Shown in pieces: positions 35,266 through 45,832 of a stretch of DNA of 64,000 nt; position 1 is the stretch's first letter, and every line of letters begins with the position of its first letter. Origin of the DNA: G963666705 sp963666705 (lineage in GTDB: Bacteria; Pseudomonadota; Alphaproteobacteria; CADEGL01); NCBI GenBank assembly GCA_963666705.2, contig CAXXKO010000009.1, positions 248,001 through 312,000 of the forward strand. Reading direction: 5' to 3'. The translations under genes were made by a program, and so were the position numbers. Under the pieces are notes generated by a model. It made no database searches and had not been told where the DNA came from. It saw only the letters and a list, made by a program, of their open reading frames with translations.

Positions 35266-36580
35266 ATGAATGTGGCCATGGAATGGCTAACCGTGTTTTT
35301 CGGACCGCTCGTTCAGCTCATCGGGAAGCTGAACCCCGTCGCGCGTTTTAACCGGTGGTGGAAGAACCGTGGCCTCCGGCCAGCGGAAGGCGATCGGTTC
35401 ACGATCCTGGTGGCCCATCTCGACGGCGACCCGACGCGCGCCCGCTTCCGCCACATTCTCGACGCGCTCGAAAACCACAGCGGAATTAACCTGATCGGGT
35501 ACGGCCGGGTGCTCCGGGTCGAGGACATCGGCGCGACAGCCGACAAAGTGGCGGCGGCCGAGCGCAGGGGCCGGGACTGGCTGGTCGAGATGAACGCCGA
35601 CGTTCTCATCTGGGGCGAGGTGCGGGAGCCCGGCCCGGTGTTGCGCCTGCGCTTCCTCTCGCGCGCGGGCGGCGCGGCGACGGCGATCCCCTACCGGCTC
35701 GACAGCGAGACCCTCGAGCTACCCGACAACTTCGCCGAGGACCTGGGCAATCTCCTTTTCGTCCTGGCCCTCGCCGCCGCGGCTCCGGCCACGGCGAGCG
35801 CCGGCCAATATCTTGTCGAGCTTCTTCGTCCAGTGATGACGAAAGTCCAGAACTTCATCGAACACCCGCCACCGTCGCTTGACGCTGGCCAACTGCGCGC
35901 AGTTCGCAATTCTGCTGGCATTGCCGCAGCGATCCTTGGCGAACAATCCGGCGAGGAAGATTGGCTGAGATGGGGAATTGTCCGTCAGTGCGTGGCGCAA
36001 TCCGACCGGGAGGCTTACCCCGAACGAGATGGCGCAAAACAACCTCGGCAACAACTTCATCGAACACCCGCCACCGTCGCTTGACGCTGGCCAACTGCGC
36101 GCAGTTCGCAATTCTGCTGGCATTGCCGCAGCGATCCTTGGCGAACAATCCGGCGAGGAAGATTGGCTGAGATGGGGAATTGATACATTCCGTCAGTGCG
36201 TGGCGCAATCCGACCGGGAGGCTTACCCCGAACGATGGGCGATGGCGCAAAACAACCTCGGCAACACGCTCGAGTTGCTCGGGACGCGGGAGTCGGGGAC
36301 GGGCCGGCTGGACGAGGCGGCCGCGGCCTGCCGGGCGGCGCTGGAGGAGCGGACGCGGGGCCGGGTGCCGCTCGACTGGGCGATGACGCAGATCAACCTG
36401 GGCAACGTGCTCCAGACGCTTGGGGAGCGGGAGCCGGGGACGGGCCGGCTGGAGGCAGCAGTCGCGGCCTACTGGGCGGCACTTGAGGTCTTCGAGGAAT
36501 CCCGGGCAACGTACTATGTAGAGATTACGCGAAGTAACTTGGCGCGCGCGGAAGCGCTGATCGAGGAGCGGCGGCGGTGA
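35266..36580 (+). pseudogene. TPR-domain protein disrupted by a tandem duplication
   Basis: The N-terminal 190 residues (from ATG 35266; ATG 35278 is possible) have an amphipathic start, then an alpha/beta region with ADVLIWGEVREPGPVLRLRF. The C-terminal part carries TPR-like repeats (WAMAQNNLGNTLELLGTRE, then WAMTQINLGNVLQTLGERE). A 202-bp segment is duplicated between them. The first copy has lost 6 and 5 bp, which shifts the frame and stops translation at 36084. Deleting the first copy restores a single frame of 371 codons. The function is unknown; such proteins are scattered accessory genes. Confidence 0.75.
35851..36265. repeat. 202/213-bp direct tandem duplication
   Basis: Copy one is 35851-36052 and copy two 36053-36265. 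By eye they are identical except that copy one lacks six bases (ATACAT after GGGGAATTG) and five bases (TGGGC before GATGGCGC). The junction has AAC microhomology. Near-identity means the event is recent or an assembly artefact. Confidence 0.9.
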
Positions 36581-36965
36581 ACCGGCGGGCGCGGCGATGG
36601 CCGGCTGGGAAGTGCCGCCGGGCGGGGTCGATTATTTTCCCCGGATGATTCGGCCGGAGTCTTGAAATCCTCGAATTAAGACTTATATCCCATAAAATGC
36701 AATCGCGGGCTTGGCTATCCCCTGGCCGAAGTGTTAAGGTTTGTCAAGGTTTAAAACCGGTAAATCCGTGAAGAAAGGATCGCAGCTCGTTGAAAAAAAT
36801 AGATAATAATTCCTATTCAATCGAATCCTGGACTGTCAAGGTATCCCCGGCCGATTCACACCCCGGAAAGAGGGCCGCGAAACACCCCCTCTCCGCCACC
36901 ATGCCCCCAAACGCCCCGACGCAGTCGGCGCCCGCCGCGCAGGCGCCTGGCCCGCCGCGCGGGCC
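36581..36965. other. 385-bp gene-free stretch, AT-rich in the middle
   Basis: Between the TPR pseudogene stop and the acs stop. The section 36630-36840 is clearly richer in A/T than the rest of the window (for example TTGAAAAAAATAGATAATAA near 36789). A TTG-started 85-codon frame runs into acs antisense and does not look coding. I see no RNA gene or convincing hairpin. It may be a transferred or degenerate remnant. Confidence 0.6.
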
Positions 36966-38900
<1,935 letters not shown>

Positions 38901-39121
38901 GCTCTCCCCCTCTCGCGTAGTGGCGCGTTTCCTTGTTTGCGGGCGATTATTCATGGATTGGCGCGGCGAGACAAGCTGGCCGCTCTTGACGCGACTCTTC
39001 GTATCGCTCAAGCGCCGCTAAGGCTGGCCTCGCTATTCGCTCGGGCGCCCGGTCGGGCTTGCCGGCGAGCCGAAGATCGGCGCGCCGGGGGCCACTCGCA
39101 TCGATTCGGTCTGGGCCGGGG

Positions 39122-39478
39122 CTACTCGGTCAGGATCACCTGGCCGCCCGCGATTTCGATGGCGATCGGGGTCAGGGCCTTGCCGGCGCAGGGGCCGAGG
39201 ACGCAGTGGCCATCGGTGAGGCGGAAGAGGGCGCCGTGGGTCGCGCAGATGAAGAAGTCCTCCTCCGCGGTGAGGAACTCCCCCGGCATCCAGTCGAGCG
39301 GCCCGCCGGTGTGGGGGCAGCGGTTCTCGAAGGCGACCGCGCCCGTGCCCTGGCGCAGGACGAAGATGTCGCGGTCGAGACGTGGCCCGGGCACGGTGAA
39401 GGCCCGCGTGCCGCCATCGGGGATCTCTTCGAGGGGGCAGAGCGGGAGGTGCTGAGCAGCGCCCGCCGGCTCCCTCAA
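39122..39478 (-). CDS. Rieske [2Fe-2S] ferredoxin-like protein
   Basis: A 118-residue protein consisting almost only of a Rieske domain. The cluster ligands are in RCPHTGGPLDW (Cys-x-His) and FICATHGALFR (Cys-x2-His). It is soluble with no signal peptide and could carry electrons to an oxygenase or act as a stand-alone small Rieske protein. The only start upstream of the conserved region is TTG 39478, which overlaps the EVE gene stop as TTGA, so translation is probably coupled. The intact domain contrasts with the broken Rieske oxygenase at 31.4 kb, but the two are not neighbours. Confidence 0.85.
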   Translation of the reverse strand: MREPAGAAQHLPLCPLEEIPDGGTRAFTVPGPRLDRDIFVLRQGTGAVAFENRCPHTGGPLDWMPGEFLTAEEDFFICATHGALFRLTDGHCVLGPCAGKALTPIAIEIAGGQVILTE

Positions 39479-39888
39479 GGCTTGATGCCGGCCATGCCGC
39501 AAATGATGGCCCATTCGTCGTCCGAGACCGGGCAGACCGAGAGGCGCGACTGGCGCACCAGCAACATGCCCTGGAGGCGCGGGTCGGCCTTGATCTGGGC
39601 CAATGTCACGGGCGTCACCACCGGACATACGGTCTTCACGTCGACCATGCCGAAGCGCCCCTTCTCGTCCGTGTGGTCGGGGTAGTATTCCTTCAACACC
39701 TCGACCACGCCCACGATCTGGCGCTCCTTGACGGAGTGGTAGAAGTAGCAACGGTCGCCGATGCGCATGGCCTTCAGGTTGTTCGAGGCCTGATAGTTGC
39801 GCACGCCGTCCCAAAAGGTCACGTCGTCGCGCACCTGGTCGTCCCAGGACCACGCGCCGGGCTCGGTCTTGATCAGCCAGTATGCCAT
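39475..39888 (-). CDS. EVE domain-containing protein
   Basis: A 137-residue EVE-fold protein related to THYN1. It begins MAYWLIKTEPGAWSWDDQV and contains the conserved WDGVRNYQASNNLKAM and GDRCYFYHSVKERQIVGVVEV. EVE domains belong to the PUA-like fold and bind modified nucleotides; the bacterial function is not settled. It follows gpsA on the minus strand, a placement conserved in alphaproteobacteria (tsaD-gpsA-YciI-EVE). A YciI gene is not present here. The YTH-like aromatic pocket residues appear retained. Confidence 0.9.
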   Translation of the reverse strand: MAYWLIKTEPGAWSWDDQVRDDVTFWDGVRNYQASNNLKAMRIGDRCYFYHSVKERQIVGVVEVLKEYYPDHTDEKGRFGMVDVKTVCPVVTPVTLAQIKADPRLQGMLLVRQSRLSVCPVSDDEWAIICGMAGIKP

Positions 39889-39979
39889 GTCGGGTCTCGC
39901 CTTTGCCCAAGGGGTGTGGAGTGGGGTGGTGGCCGCCCGAACCCTACCCCATGACGGGAACCGGCGCCATATGGGGGCG

Positions 39980-40987
39980 TCAGCCGCGCGCCCAGGGCGC
40001 CTCGATATGGGTGGGGCGGGCCAGCAGCGCGCGGATGGTCTCGTCGAGATCGGCGCCGTGGTTGACCACCGCGTCGACGGCGGCGCAAATCGGCATCTCG
40101 ACGCCGTGGCGGCGGGCGAGCGCCAGCACCGAGGCGGCCGTGTGCACACCCTCGGCGATCGAGCGGCGCTCGGCCATGATCTCGGTGAGCGCCCGGCCCT
40201 GGCCGAGCTCGACGCCGAGGGAGAAGTTGCGCGACTGCGGCCCGCAGCAGGTGAGCGCCAGGTCGCCCAGGCCCGAGAGGCCCATCATGGTCTCGGCCCT
40301 GGCCCCCATGGCGAGGGCGAGGCGGGTGATCTCCCCCGCCCCGCGCGTGAGCAGGGCGGCGCGCGCATTGTCCCCCATCTCGCGGCCCATGGCGACGCCA
40401 CAGGCGATGGCGATCACGTTCTTGATGGCGCCGCCGAACTGGGCGCCCAAGGGGTCGTCCGAGAGGTAGAGCCGGAAATGGGGCGTGCCGAGGGCCGCGG
40501 CGAGGCGCGCGCCCAATACCTGCTCGGCGCAGGCGAGGGTCACGGCCGTGGGCTTGCCGCGCGCCACCTCGGCGGCGAAGCTCGGGCCCGAGAGGACGGC
40601 GATGGCTGCATCGGGCAGGGTCTCGGCCGCCACGTCCGTCATCAGGGCGCTGGTGCCGGCCTCGATGCCCTTGGCGCAGATGACGATCGGCGCGTTCGTG
40701 GGGAGGTCGGGCGCAAGCTCGGCGGTCGTCGCCCGCAGGTGCTGCGCCGGCGTGACCAACAGGACGGCGTCGGCTTCGGCCACCGCCGCCTTGAGCGCGC
40801 CCGTCGCGCGGATGGCGGGATCGAGATCCACCCCCGGCAGGAACAGGGGGTTCAGGTGCTGGGCATTGATGCTTTCGACCACGGTCGATTCGCGAGCCCA
40901 GATCGCGACATCGCGGCCGGCGCGCCGCGCCGCCAGCGCCAGCGCCGTCCCCCACGCCCCCGCTCCGATAACGGCGATACGATCCAT
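39980..40987 (-). CDS. gpsA: glycerol-3-phosphate dehydrogenase [NAD(P)+]
   Basis: Reduces dihydroxyacetone phosphate to sn-glycerol 3-phosphate for phospholipid synthesis. The 335-residue protein starts MDRIAVIGAGAWGTALA (dinucleotide site). It has LSGPSFAAEVARGKPTAV near 140, the catalytic Lys in GGAIKNVIAIACGVA near 190, and GLSGLGDLALTC near 245. The length is normal. It lies 29 bp downstream of tsaD and is presumably in its operon. Confidence 0.97.
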   Translation of the reverse strand: MDRIAVIGAGAWGTALALAARRAGRDVAIWARESTVVESINAQHLNPLFLPGVDLDPAIRATGALKAAVAEADAVLLVTPAQHLRATTAELAPDLPTNAPIVICAKGIEAGTSALMTDVAAETLPDAAIAVLSGPSFAAEVARGKPTAVTLACAEQVLGARLAAALGTPHFRLYLSDDPLGAQFGGAIKNVIAIACGVAMGREMGDNARAALLTRGAGEITRLALAMGARAETMMGLSGLGDLALTCCGPQSRNFSLGVELGQGRALTEIMAERRSIAEGVHTAASVLALARRHGVEMPICAAVDAVVNHGADLDETIRALLARPTHIEAPWARG

Positions 40988-41016
40988 CCGGCACTCCCTC
41001 TCCATGGCACCGGACA

Positions 41017-42066
41017 TCATATCTCGGCGCGGGCCGCGCCGTCGCCGGGATCGAGCGGCCAGCGGGGCCGCGCGGGCGCATCGAGACAGTCGGTGAGGCC
41101 GAGGCGCAGGCGCTCGACCCCGGCCCAGGCGATCATGGCGGCGTTGTCGGTGCAGAGGGCGGGCGGCGGGGCCACGAGGCGCACCCCTTCCGCCGCCGCG
41201 AGCGCCGCGAGCCGCGCGCGCAAGGTCTGGTTGGCCGCCACACCGCCCGCGACCACCAGGGTATCGCCTGCCGGGTGCAGGCCGCGGAAGGCGGCGATGG
41301 CGTTCTTGCTCCGGTCCACGATCACATCGGCCACGGCGGCCTGGAACCCGGCCGCAAGATCGGCCGCGTCCCGAGCCGAGACCGGGCCTGGCGGCAGGGC
41401 TGCGATTGTGTGGCGCACGGCCGTCTTGAGGCCCGAGAAGGAGAAGTCGGCACCTTCGCGGCCGCGCATGGGCCGCGGCAACGCGAAGCGCGCCGCGTCC
41501 CCCGCCCGCGCCGCCGCCTCGACCGCCGGCCCGCCGGGATAGCCCAGGCCGAGCATCTTGGCCGTCTTGTCGAAGGCTTCGCCGATGGCGTCGTCCACGG
41601 TGGTGCCGAGGCACTCGTACGCCCCCACGCCCTCGACCACCAGCAACTGGCAATGCCCGCCCGAGACCAGCAGCAGGAGGTAGGGGAAGGCGACCCCGTG
41701 GGAGAGCCGCGCGCTCAGCGCATGGCCCTCCAGGTGGTTGATCGCGAGGAAGGGGTGGCCGTGGACGGCGGCGATGGCCTTGCCGGTGGTGAGGCCGACG
41801 AGGAGCCCGCCGATGAGCCCCGGCCCCGCCGTCGCCGCCACGCCCGAGAGGTCGCGGAAGCCGAGGCCTGCCTCCGCCATCACCCGCGCGATCAGGCCGT
41901 CGAGATGCTGGAGGTGCGCGCGGGCGGCGATCTCGGGCACCACGCCGCCATAGGGCCGGTGTTCGTCGAGCTGCGAGAGCACAGCCTCGGCGCGCACACG
42001 CCCGTCGTCATCGACGATGGCGGCCGCGGTCTCATCGCAACTCGTCTCGATGCCGAGGACGATCAT
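41017..42066 (-). CDS. tsaD: tRNA N6-adenosine threonylcarbamoyltransferase
   Basis: Transfers threonylcarbamoyl to A37 of ANN-decoding tRNAs, with TsaB and TsaE. The 349-residue ASKHA-fold protein opens MIVLGIETSCDETAAAIV. The metal-binding His pair is in NHLEGHALSAR near 110, with SGGHCQL, and the C-terminal Asp in CTDNAAMIAWAG. The start is at 42066. It is divergent from hemC with 80 bp between, a classical proteobacterial arrangement. Confidence 0.97.
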   Translation of the reverse strand: MIVLGIETSCDETAAAIVDDDGRVRAEAVLSQLDEHRPYGGVVPEIAARAHLQHLDGLIARVMAEAGLGFRDLSGVAATAGPGLIGGLLVGLTTGKAIAAVHGHPFLAINHLEGHALSARLSHGVAFPYLLLLVSGGHCQLLVVEGVGAYECLGTTVDDAIGEAFDKTAKMLGLGYPGGPAVEAAARAGDAARFALPRPMRGREGADFSFSGLKTAVRHTIAALPPGPVSARDAADLAAGFQAAVADVIVDRSKNAIAAFRGLHPAGDTLVVAGGVAANQTLRARLAALAAAEGVRLVAPPPALCTDNAAMIAWAGVERLRLGLTDCLDAPARPRWPLDPGDGAARAEI

Positions 42067-42146
42067 CGCCGGCCCTTCGCTGCTATATCCGCACTCCCAT
42101 CATATAGTCGTCGAAACCGGCGCGCGTTCGAATTAGATTGCGGGCC

Positions 42147-43085
42147 ATGACCGGCCTCCCCATACGCATCGGCACCCGTGGCAGCAAGCTCGCCCTCCTC
42201 CAGGCCGAGGAAGTGCGCGACCGGCTGGCCGCGGCGCACCCGGACCTGGCCGCGCCCGGCGCGCTGGAGATCGTCGCGGTGCGCACCGAGGGTGACCGCG
42301 TCCAGGACCGCGCGCTGGCCGAGATCGGCGGCAAGGGCCTCTTCACCAAGGAGATCGTGACGGCGCTGGAGGATGGCCGGGTCGACTTGGCCGTCCACTC
42401 CATGAAGGACGTGCCGACCTGGCTGGCCGAGGGCATGGTCATCGCCTGTACGCTTGAAAGCGCCGATGTGCGCGACGCGTTTGTGGCGCCCCGCGCAAGC
42501 TCCCTCGATGGTCTGCCGCCGGGGGCGCTGATCGCCTCGGCCTCCGTGCGCCGCCTGGGCCAGGCGCTCAACCACAGGCCCGACCTGGTGCCGACCCTCA
42601 TTCGCGGCAACGTGCTGACCCGCCTGCGCAAGCTCGGCGAGGGCCAGGCCGACGCCACCTTCCTCGCCCTCGCCGGGCTCGACCGCCTCGGCCTCGCGGA
42701 CCGCGCGACGGCCATCCTCGAGCCCGAGGAGATGCTGCCCGCCGTCGGCCAGGGCGCCATCGGGGTCGAGGTCCGGGCCGATGATGCACGCTTGCGCGAC
42801 CGCTTGGCCGCCATCGACCATCGCCCGACCAGCCTGCGCGTCACGGCCGAGCGCGCGGTGCTCGACGTGCTCGACGGCTCCTGCCGCACGCCCATCGGCT
42901 GTTTGGCGGAGATCGATGGCGCGGGCGCCATGTTCCTTCGCGCCCTCGTCGCCATGCCGGACGGAAGCCAGATCTGGCGGGTCGAGCGGCGCGGGGCCGC
43001 CGCCGACGGCGAGGCCATGGGCCGTGACGCGGGCGCCGAGTTGCGCTCGTCCGCCGACCCGGCGCTCTTCGACCCGGTTCCTTGA
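42147..43085 (+). CDS. hemC: porphobilinogen deaminase (hydroxymethylbilane synthase)
   Basis: Polymerises four porphobilinogens to hydroxymethylbilane for tetrapyrrole synthesis. The 312-residue protein has IRIGTRGSKLALLQAE at the N terminus, HSMKDVPTWL near 78, the arginine-rich ASASVRRLGQAL and the dipyrromethane-cofactor Cys in DGSCRTPIGC near 245. ATG 42147 is preferred over a TTG three codons upstream. It starts the operon hemC-hemD-mic60-hemY. Confidence 0.97.
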   Translation: MTGLPIRIGTRGSKLALLQAEEVRDRLAAAHPDLAAPGALEIVAVRTEGDRVQDRALAEIGGKGLFTKEIVTALEDGRVDLAVHSMKDVPTWLAEGMVIACTLESADVRDAFVAPRASSLDGLPPGALIASASVRRLGQALNHRPDLVPTLIRGNVLTRLRKLGEGQADATFLALAGLDRLGLADRATAILEPEEMLPAVGQGAIGVEVRADDARLRDRLAAIDHRPTSLRVTAERAVLDVLDGSCRTPIGCLAEIDGAGAMFLRALVAMPDGSQIWRVERRGAAADGEAMGRDAGAELRSSADPALFDPVP

Positions 43086-43090
43086 CGCCC

Positions 43091-43822
43091 ATGCGCCTGA
43101 TGCTGACCCGGCCGCGCGCCGAGTCGGAAGCGCTTGCCGCCGCGCTCGACGCTTGCGGGTTCGCGACCCTGACCGCCCCCATGATCGAGATCGAGGCGGT
43201 GCCCGGCGCCGCCATCGACCTCCACGGCGCCCAGGCCATCCTCTCCACCAGCGCCAACGGTGTCCGCGCCCTCGCGGCGGCCACGCCCGAGCGGGGCCTG
43301 CTCCTCTTCGCGGTCGGCCGCGCCACCGCCGGCGCCGCCCGGGACGCCGGCTTTGGCGCGGTGGAGAGCGCGGACGGCGATGTGGCGGCGCTGGCCGACC
43401 TGGTCCGCGCGCGCCTCGACCCCGCCGCCGGGGGCCTGGCCCACGTCGCCGGCACGGACGTGGCGGGCGACCTCTCAGGCCTCCTTACGGCGGCCGGCTT
43501 CACGGTTCGCCGCACCGTCCTCTATCGCGCGCGCGCCGCACGCATGCTCGATCCCGCCGCCGCCGCGGCCCTCTCGGGTGGGACCATCGCCGGCATCCTA
43601 TTTTTCTCTCCCCGCACGGCGCGTACATTTGTTACTCTCACGCGGGAGGCAGGGCTGGCCGAACACGTACGGGGCGTGACGGCCTATTGCCTGAGCGAAG
43701 CCGTGGCCGACGCGGTGGCGGCCCTTGAATGGAGTGCCGTACGTGTGGCGGGACAGCCGAATCAAAAGTCGCTCCTCGCGCTCCTGCCGAGCAGCCTGGG
43801 CCCAACGGCCTGGACTGACTGA
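43091..43822 (+). CDS. hemD: uroporphyrinogen-III synthase
   Basis: Cyclises hydroxymethylbilane with inversion of ring D. The family is poorly conserved. The assignment rests on the start MRLMLTRPRAESEALAAAL, the ILSTSANGVRAL segment near residue 52, the FFSPRTARTF motif near 170, and the position directly after hemC. ATG 43091 gives 243 residues. A TTG at 43082 overlaps the hemC stop and would couple translation. The 3' neighbour is the mitofilin gene, as in other alphaproteobacteria. Confidence 0.93.
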   Translation: MRLMLTRPRAESEALAAALDACGFATLTAPMIEIEAVPGAAIDLHGAQAILSTSANGVRALAAATPERGLLLFAVGRATAGAARDAGFGAVESADGDVAALADLVRARLDPAAGGLAHVAGTDVAGDLSGLLTAAGFTVRRTVLYRARAARMLDPAAAAALSGGTIAGILFFSPRTARTFVTLTREAGLAEHVRGVTAYCLSEAVADAVAALEWSAVRVAGQPNQKSLLALLPSSLGPTAWTD

Positions 43823-43846
43823 CCAACGGGAGGGCGCGAGAGGGTC

Positions 43847-45832
43847 ATGACCGATAGCGCTGACCAGGACCGCCGCCCGTCCCCACCCGGGGCTGCCCCG
43901 GCGGCGCGGCCAGGCGCTTCCGAGGTGATCGACCGGTTCGGCGGCATACGCCCCATGTCCGCGAAGCTCGGTGTCCCCGTCACCACGGTGCAGGGCTGGA
44001 AGGAGCGGGATGCGATCCCGGACCGCCGCTGGGCGGAAATCGCCGCGGCCGCCAACCGCCACGACATCAATCTTGGCGTCGCGCCGGCGCCATCACCGCC
44101 ACCGCCGGGACCCGCCACGCTCCCTGGCCCGCCCGCGACCGAGCCCGGCGCGGCACCGCCGCGCGAGGAAGCGCGGCCGCGGGATACAGCCGCCGCCCCC
44201 GGGGAGCCTTCCCCTAGGCCCACGACGCCGAAGGCTGGTGCCAAGCCCGAGGCGGAGTCGGCCGCGCTGTCGCCTTACGACGGGCCGCGCTTCGCGCCCT
44301 GGTTGGCGCTGGCCGCCGTGATCGTGGTTGCGGCCGTGTCCTGGAGCTATTGGTGGCCCCTCTTCGGCCCTGTGGAGGAGCCGGCCGCCGGGGGCCAGCC
44401 GGCGGCGCCAACGGCCGCGATCGAGACCCTGGGCGCGCGAGTCGCGGCGCTGGAAGCGGCGCTCGCCGGGCAAGCGGAAGAGGCGGCCGCCCTCGCCGAG
44501 TTGCGCGCCCGCGCGGGCGCGCTGGGCGGCGATCTCGACGGCCTGGGCGGGCGCGTGACCGAGCTGGAGGCCGCCCTCGGCGAGTTGCGGGAGTGGCTGG
44601 CCCGCATGGCGGAGGCGGATGGCATCACCTCGATCGAGATCACGGGCGCGCAGCTCGCCGCCCTGCGCGGACGCATCGCCGCGCTTGAGCGCGATGACGG
44701 CGAGGTGGCCGCGCTCGCCGCCGCGGTCGGCGCCCGCCTCGACGGCCTCGACGCCACGGTCGCGGAGACGCGCGCGCGGCTCGATCGGGCGCCCGAGCCT
44801 CTGCCCTCGACGCCCGACCCGGAGACCGAGGCATCCCTCGCCGCGCTCGGCGAGCGGCTGGTCGCGCTCGAGGGCGCGGCGCCGGGGGAAGCCCGGCCGG
44901 GCGCGGACCTCGCCGCCATTCGCGACCGGATTACCGCGCTGGAGGCCGGCGCGGAGGATCCGTCCACCATTGCCGCCCTCACCGCCTTGCGCGACCGCGT
45001 CACGGCATTGGAAGGTGCCGCGCCAAATGCGGCGCGGGCCGCCGATCTAGTGGCGTTGCGCGAGCGCCTCGCCACGTTCGAGGGCGGCGTGGCCGGCGCC
45101 GCCCGGGAGCGCGATGTTGCGGTCCTGCGCGATCGGCTGGCGCGGCTCGAGGGGGCGCTCGACGCCGCCGCCGTCGATGCCGCTCTCGCCGCCCTCCGGG
45201 ACGAAGACCGGCGCCTGGAGGCGGATATCGCGGCGCTCACCGACCGCACCGCTCAAGCCGAGCGCAGGGCGGCGCGCGATGCCGAGGGGGCCAGCGCCGC
45301 GCGCGCCCTCGTCCTCACCATCGGGCAACTTCGGGTGGCGCTCGCGGGGGCCGCGCCCTTTGCTTCCGAGCTCATCCGGCTCGAGGCCCTGGCCGGCGAT
45401 GACCAAGCCGTCGCGGACGCGGTCGCCGACCTGTGGCGCGACGCCGGCCGCGGCATTCCGACCCGCGCGCTGCTGGCCGCGCGCTTCGAGGCGACCCTGC
45501 GCGCCGTGTTGCGGTTCGAGGCGCAGGCGACGGGCGATTGGACCGGCAGGGTGCTCGCGCGCCTCTCGGGCGTCGTCTCCGTGCGGCGGACGGGCGAGGA
45601 CGTCCCGGGCGATCGCGCGGAGGCGGTGCTGGCCCGGGCCGAGGCCCGACTCGCGGCGGAGGACCTGGCGGGCGCCGTGGCGGCGATGGAGGCGCTTGAC
45701 GGCCCCGCCGCCGAGGCGGCGGCGGCGTGGCTCGGGGATGCCCGCGCGCGCCTCGCGGCGGAGCAGGTGCTCGATACCCTGGACGCATACGCCGTAGCAC
45801 TTCTGGCCGATGACGGGAATGGGACACGATGA
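43847..45832 (+). CDS. Mic60/mitofilin family protein with N-terminal HTH-like domain
   Basis: A 661-residue inner-membrane protein of the COG4223 group, the alphaproteobacterial ancestor of mitochondrial Mic60, which shapes membrane invaginations. A Pro/Ala-rich cytosolic segment precedes one membrane helix (LALAAVIVVAAVSWSYWW, about 150-168). Long coiled coils span about 190-480, and a mitofilin-like C-terminal domain follows (ALVLTIGQLRVALAGAAPF onward). Residues 25-75 look like a small Cro-like HTH (FGGIRPMSAKLGVPVTTVQG, then WKERDAIPDRRW), which is not part of the usual Mic60 description. The gene lies between hemD and hemY, overlapping hemY by ATGA. Confidence 0.88.
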   Translation: MTDSADQDRRPSPPGAAPAARPGASEVIDRFGGIRPMSAKLGVPVTTVQGWKERDAIPDRRWAEIAAAANRHDINLGVAPAPSPPPPGPATLPGPPATEPGAAPPREEARPRDTAAAPGEPSPRPTTPKAGAKPEAESAALSPYDGPRFAPWLALAAVIVVAAVSWSYWWPLFGPVEEPAAGGQPAAPTAAIETLGARVAALEAALAGQAEEAAALAELRARAGALGGDLDGLGGRVTELEAALGELREWLARMAEADGITSIEITGAQLAALRGRIAALERDDGEVAALAAAVGARLDGLDATVAETRARLDRAPEPLPSTPDPETEASLAALGERLVALEGAAPGEARPGADLAAIRDRITALEAGAEDPSTIAALTALRDRVTALEGAAPNAARAADLVALRERLATFEGGVAGAARERDVAVLRDRLARLEGALDAAAVDAALAALRDEDRRLEADIAALTDRTAQAERRAARDAEGASAARALVLTIGQLRVALAGAAPFASELIRLEALAGDDQAVADAVADLWRDAGRGIPTRALLAARFEATLRAVLRFEAQATGDWTGRVLARLSGVVSVRRTGEDVPGDRAEAVLARAEARLAAEDLAGAVAAMEALDGPAAEAAAAWLGDARARLAAEQVLDTLDAYAVALLADDGNGTR

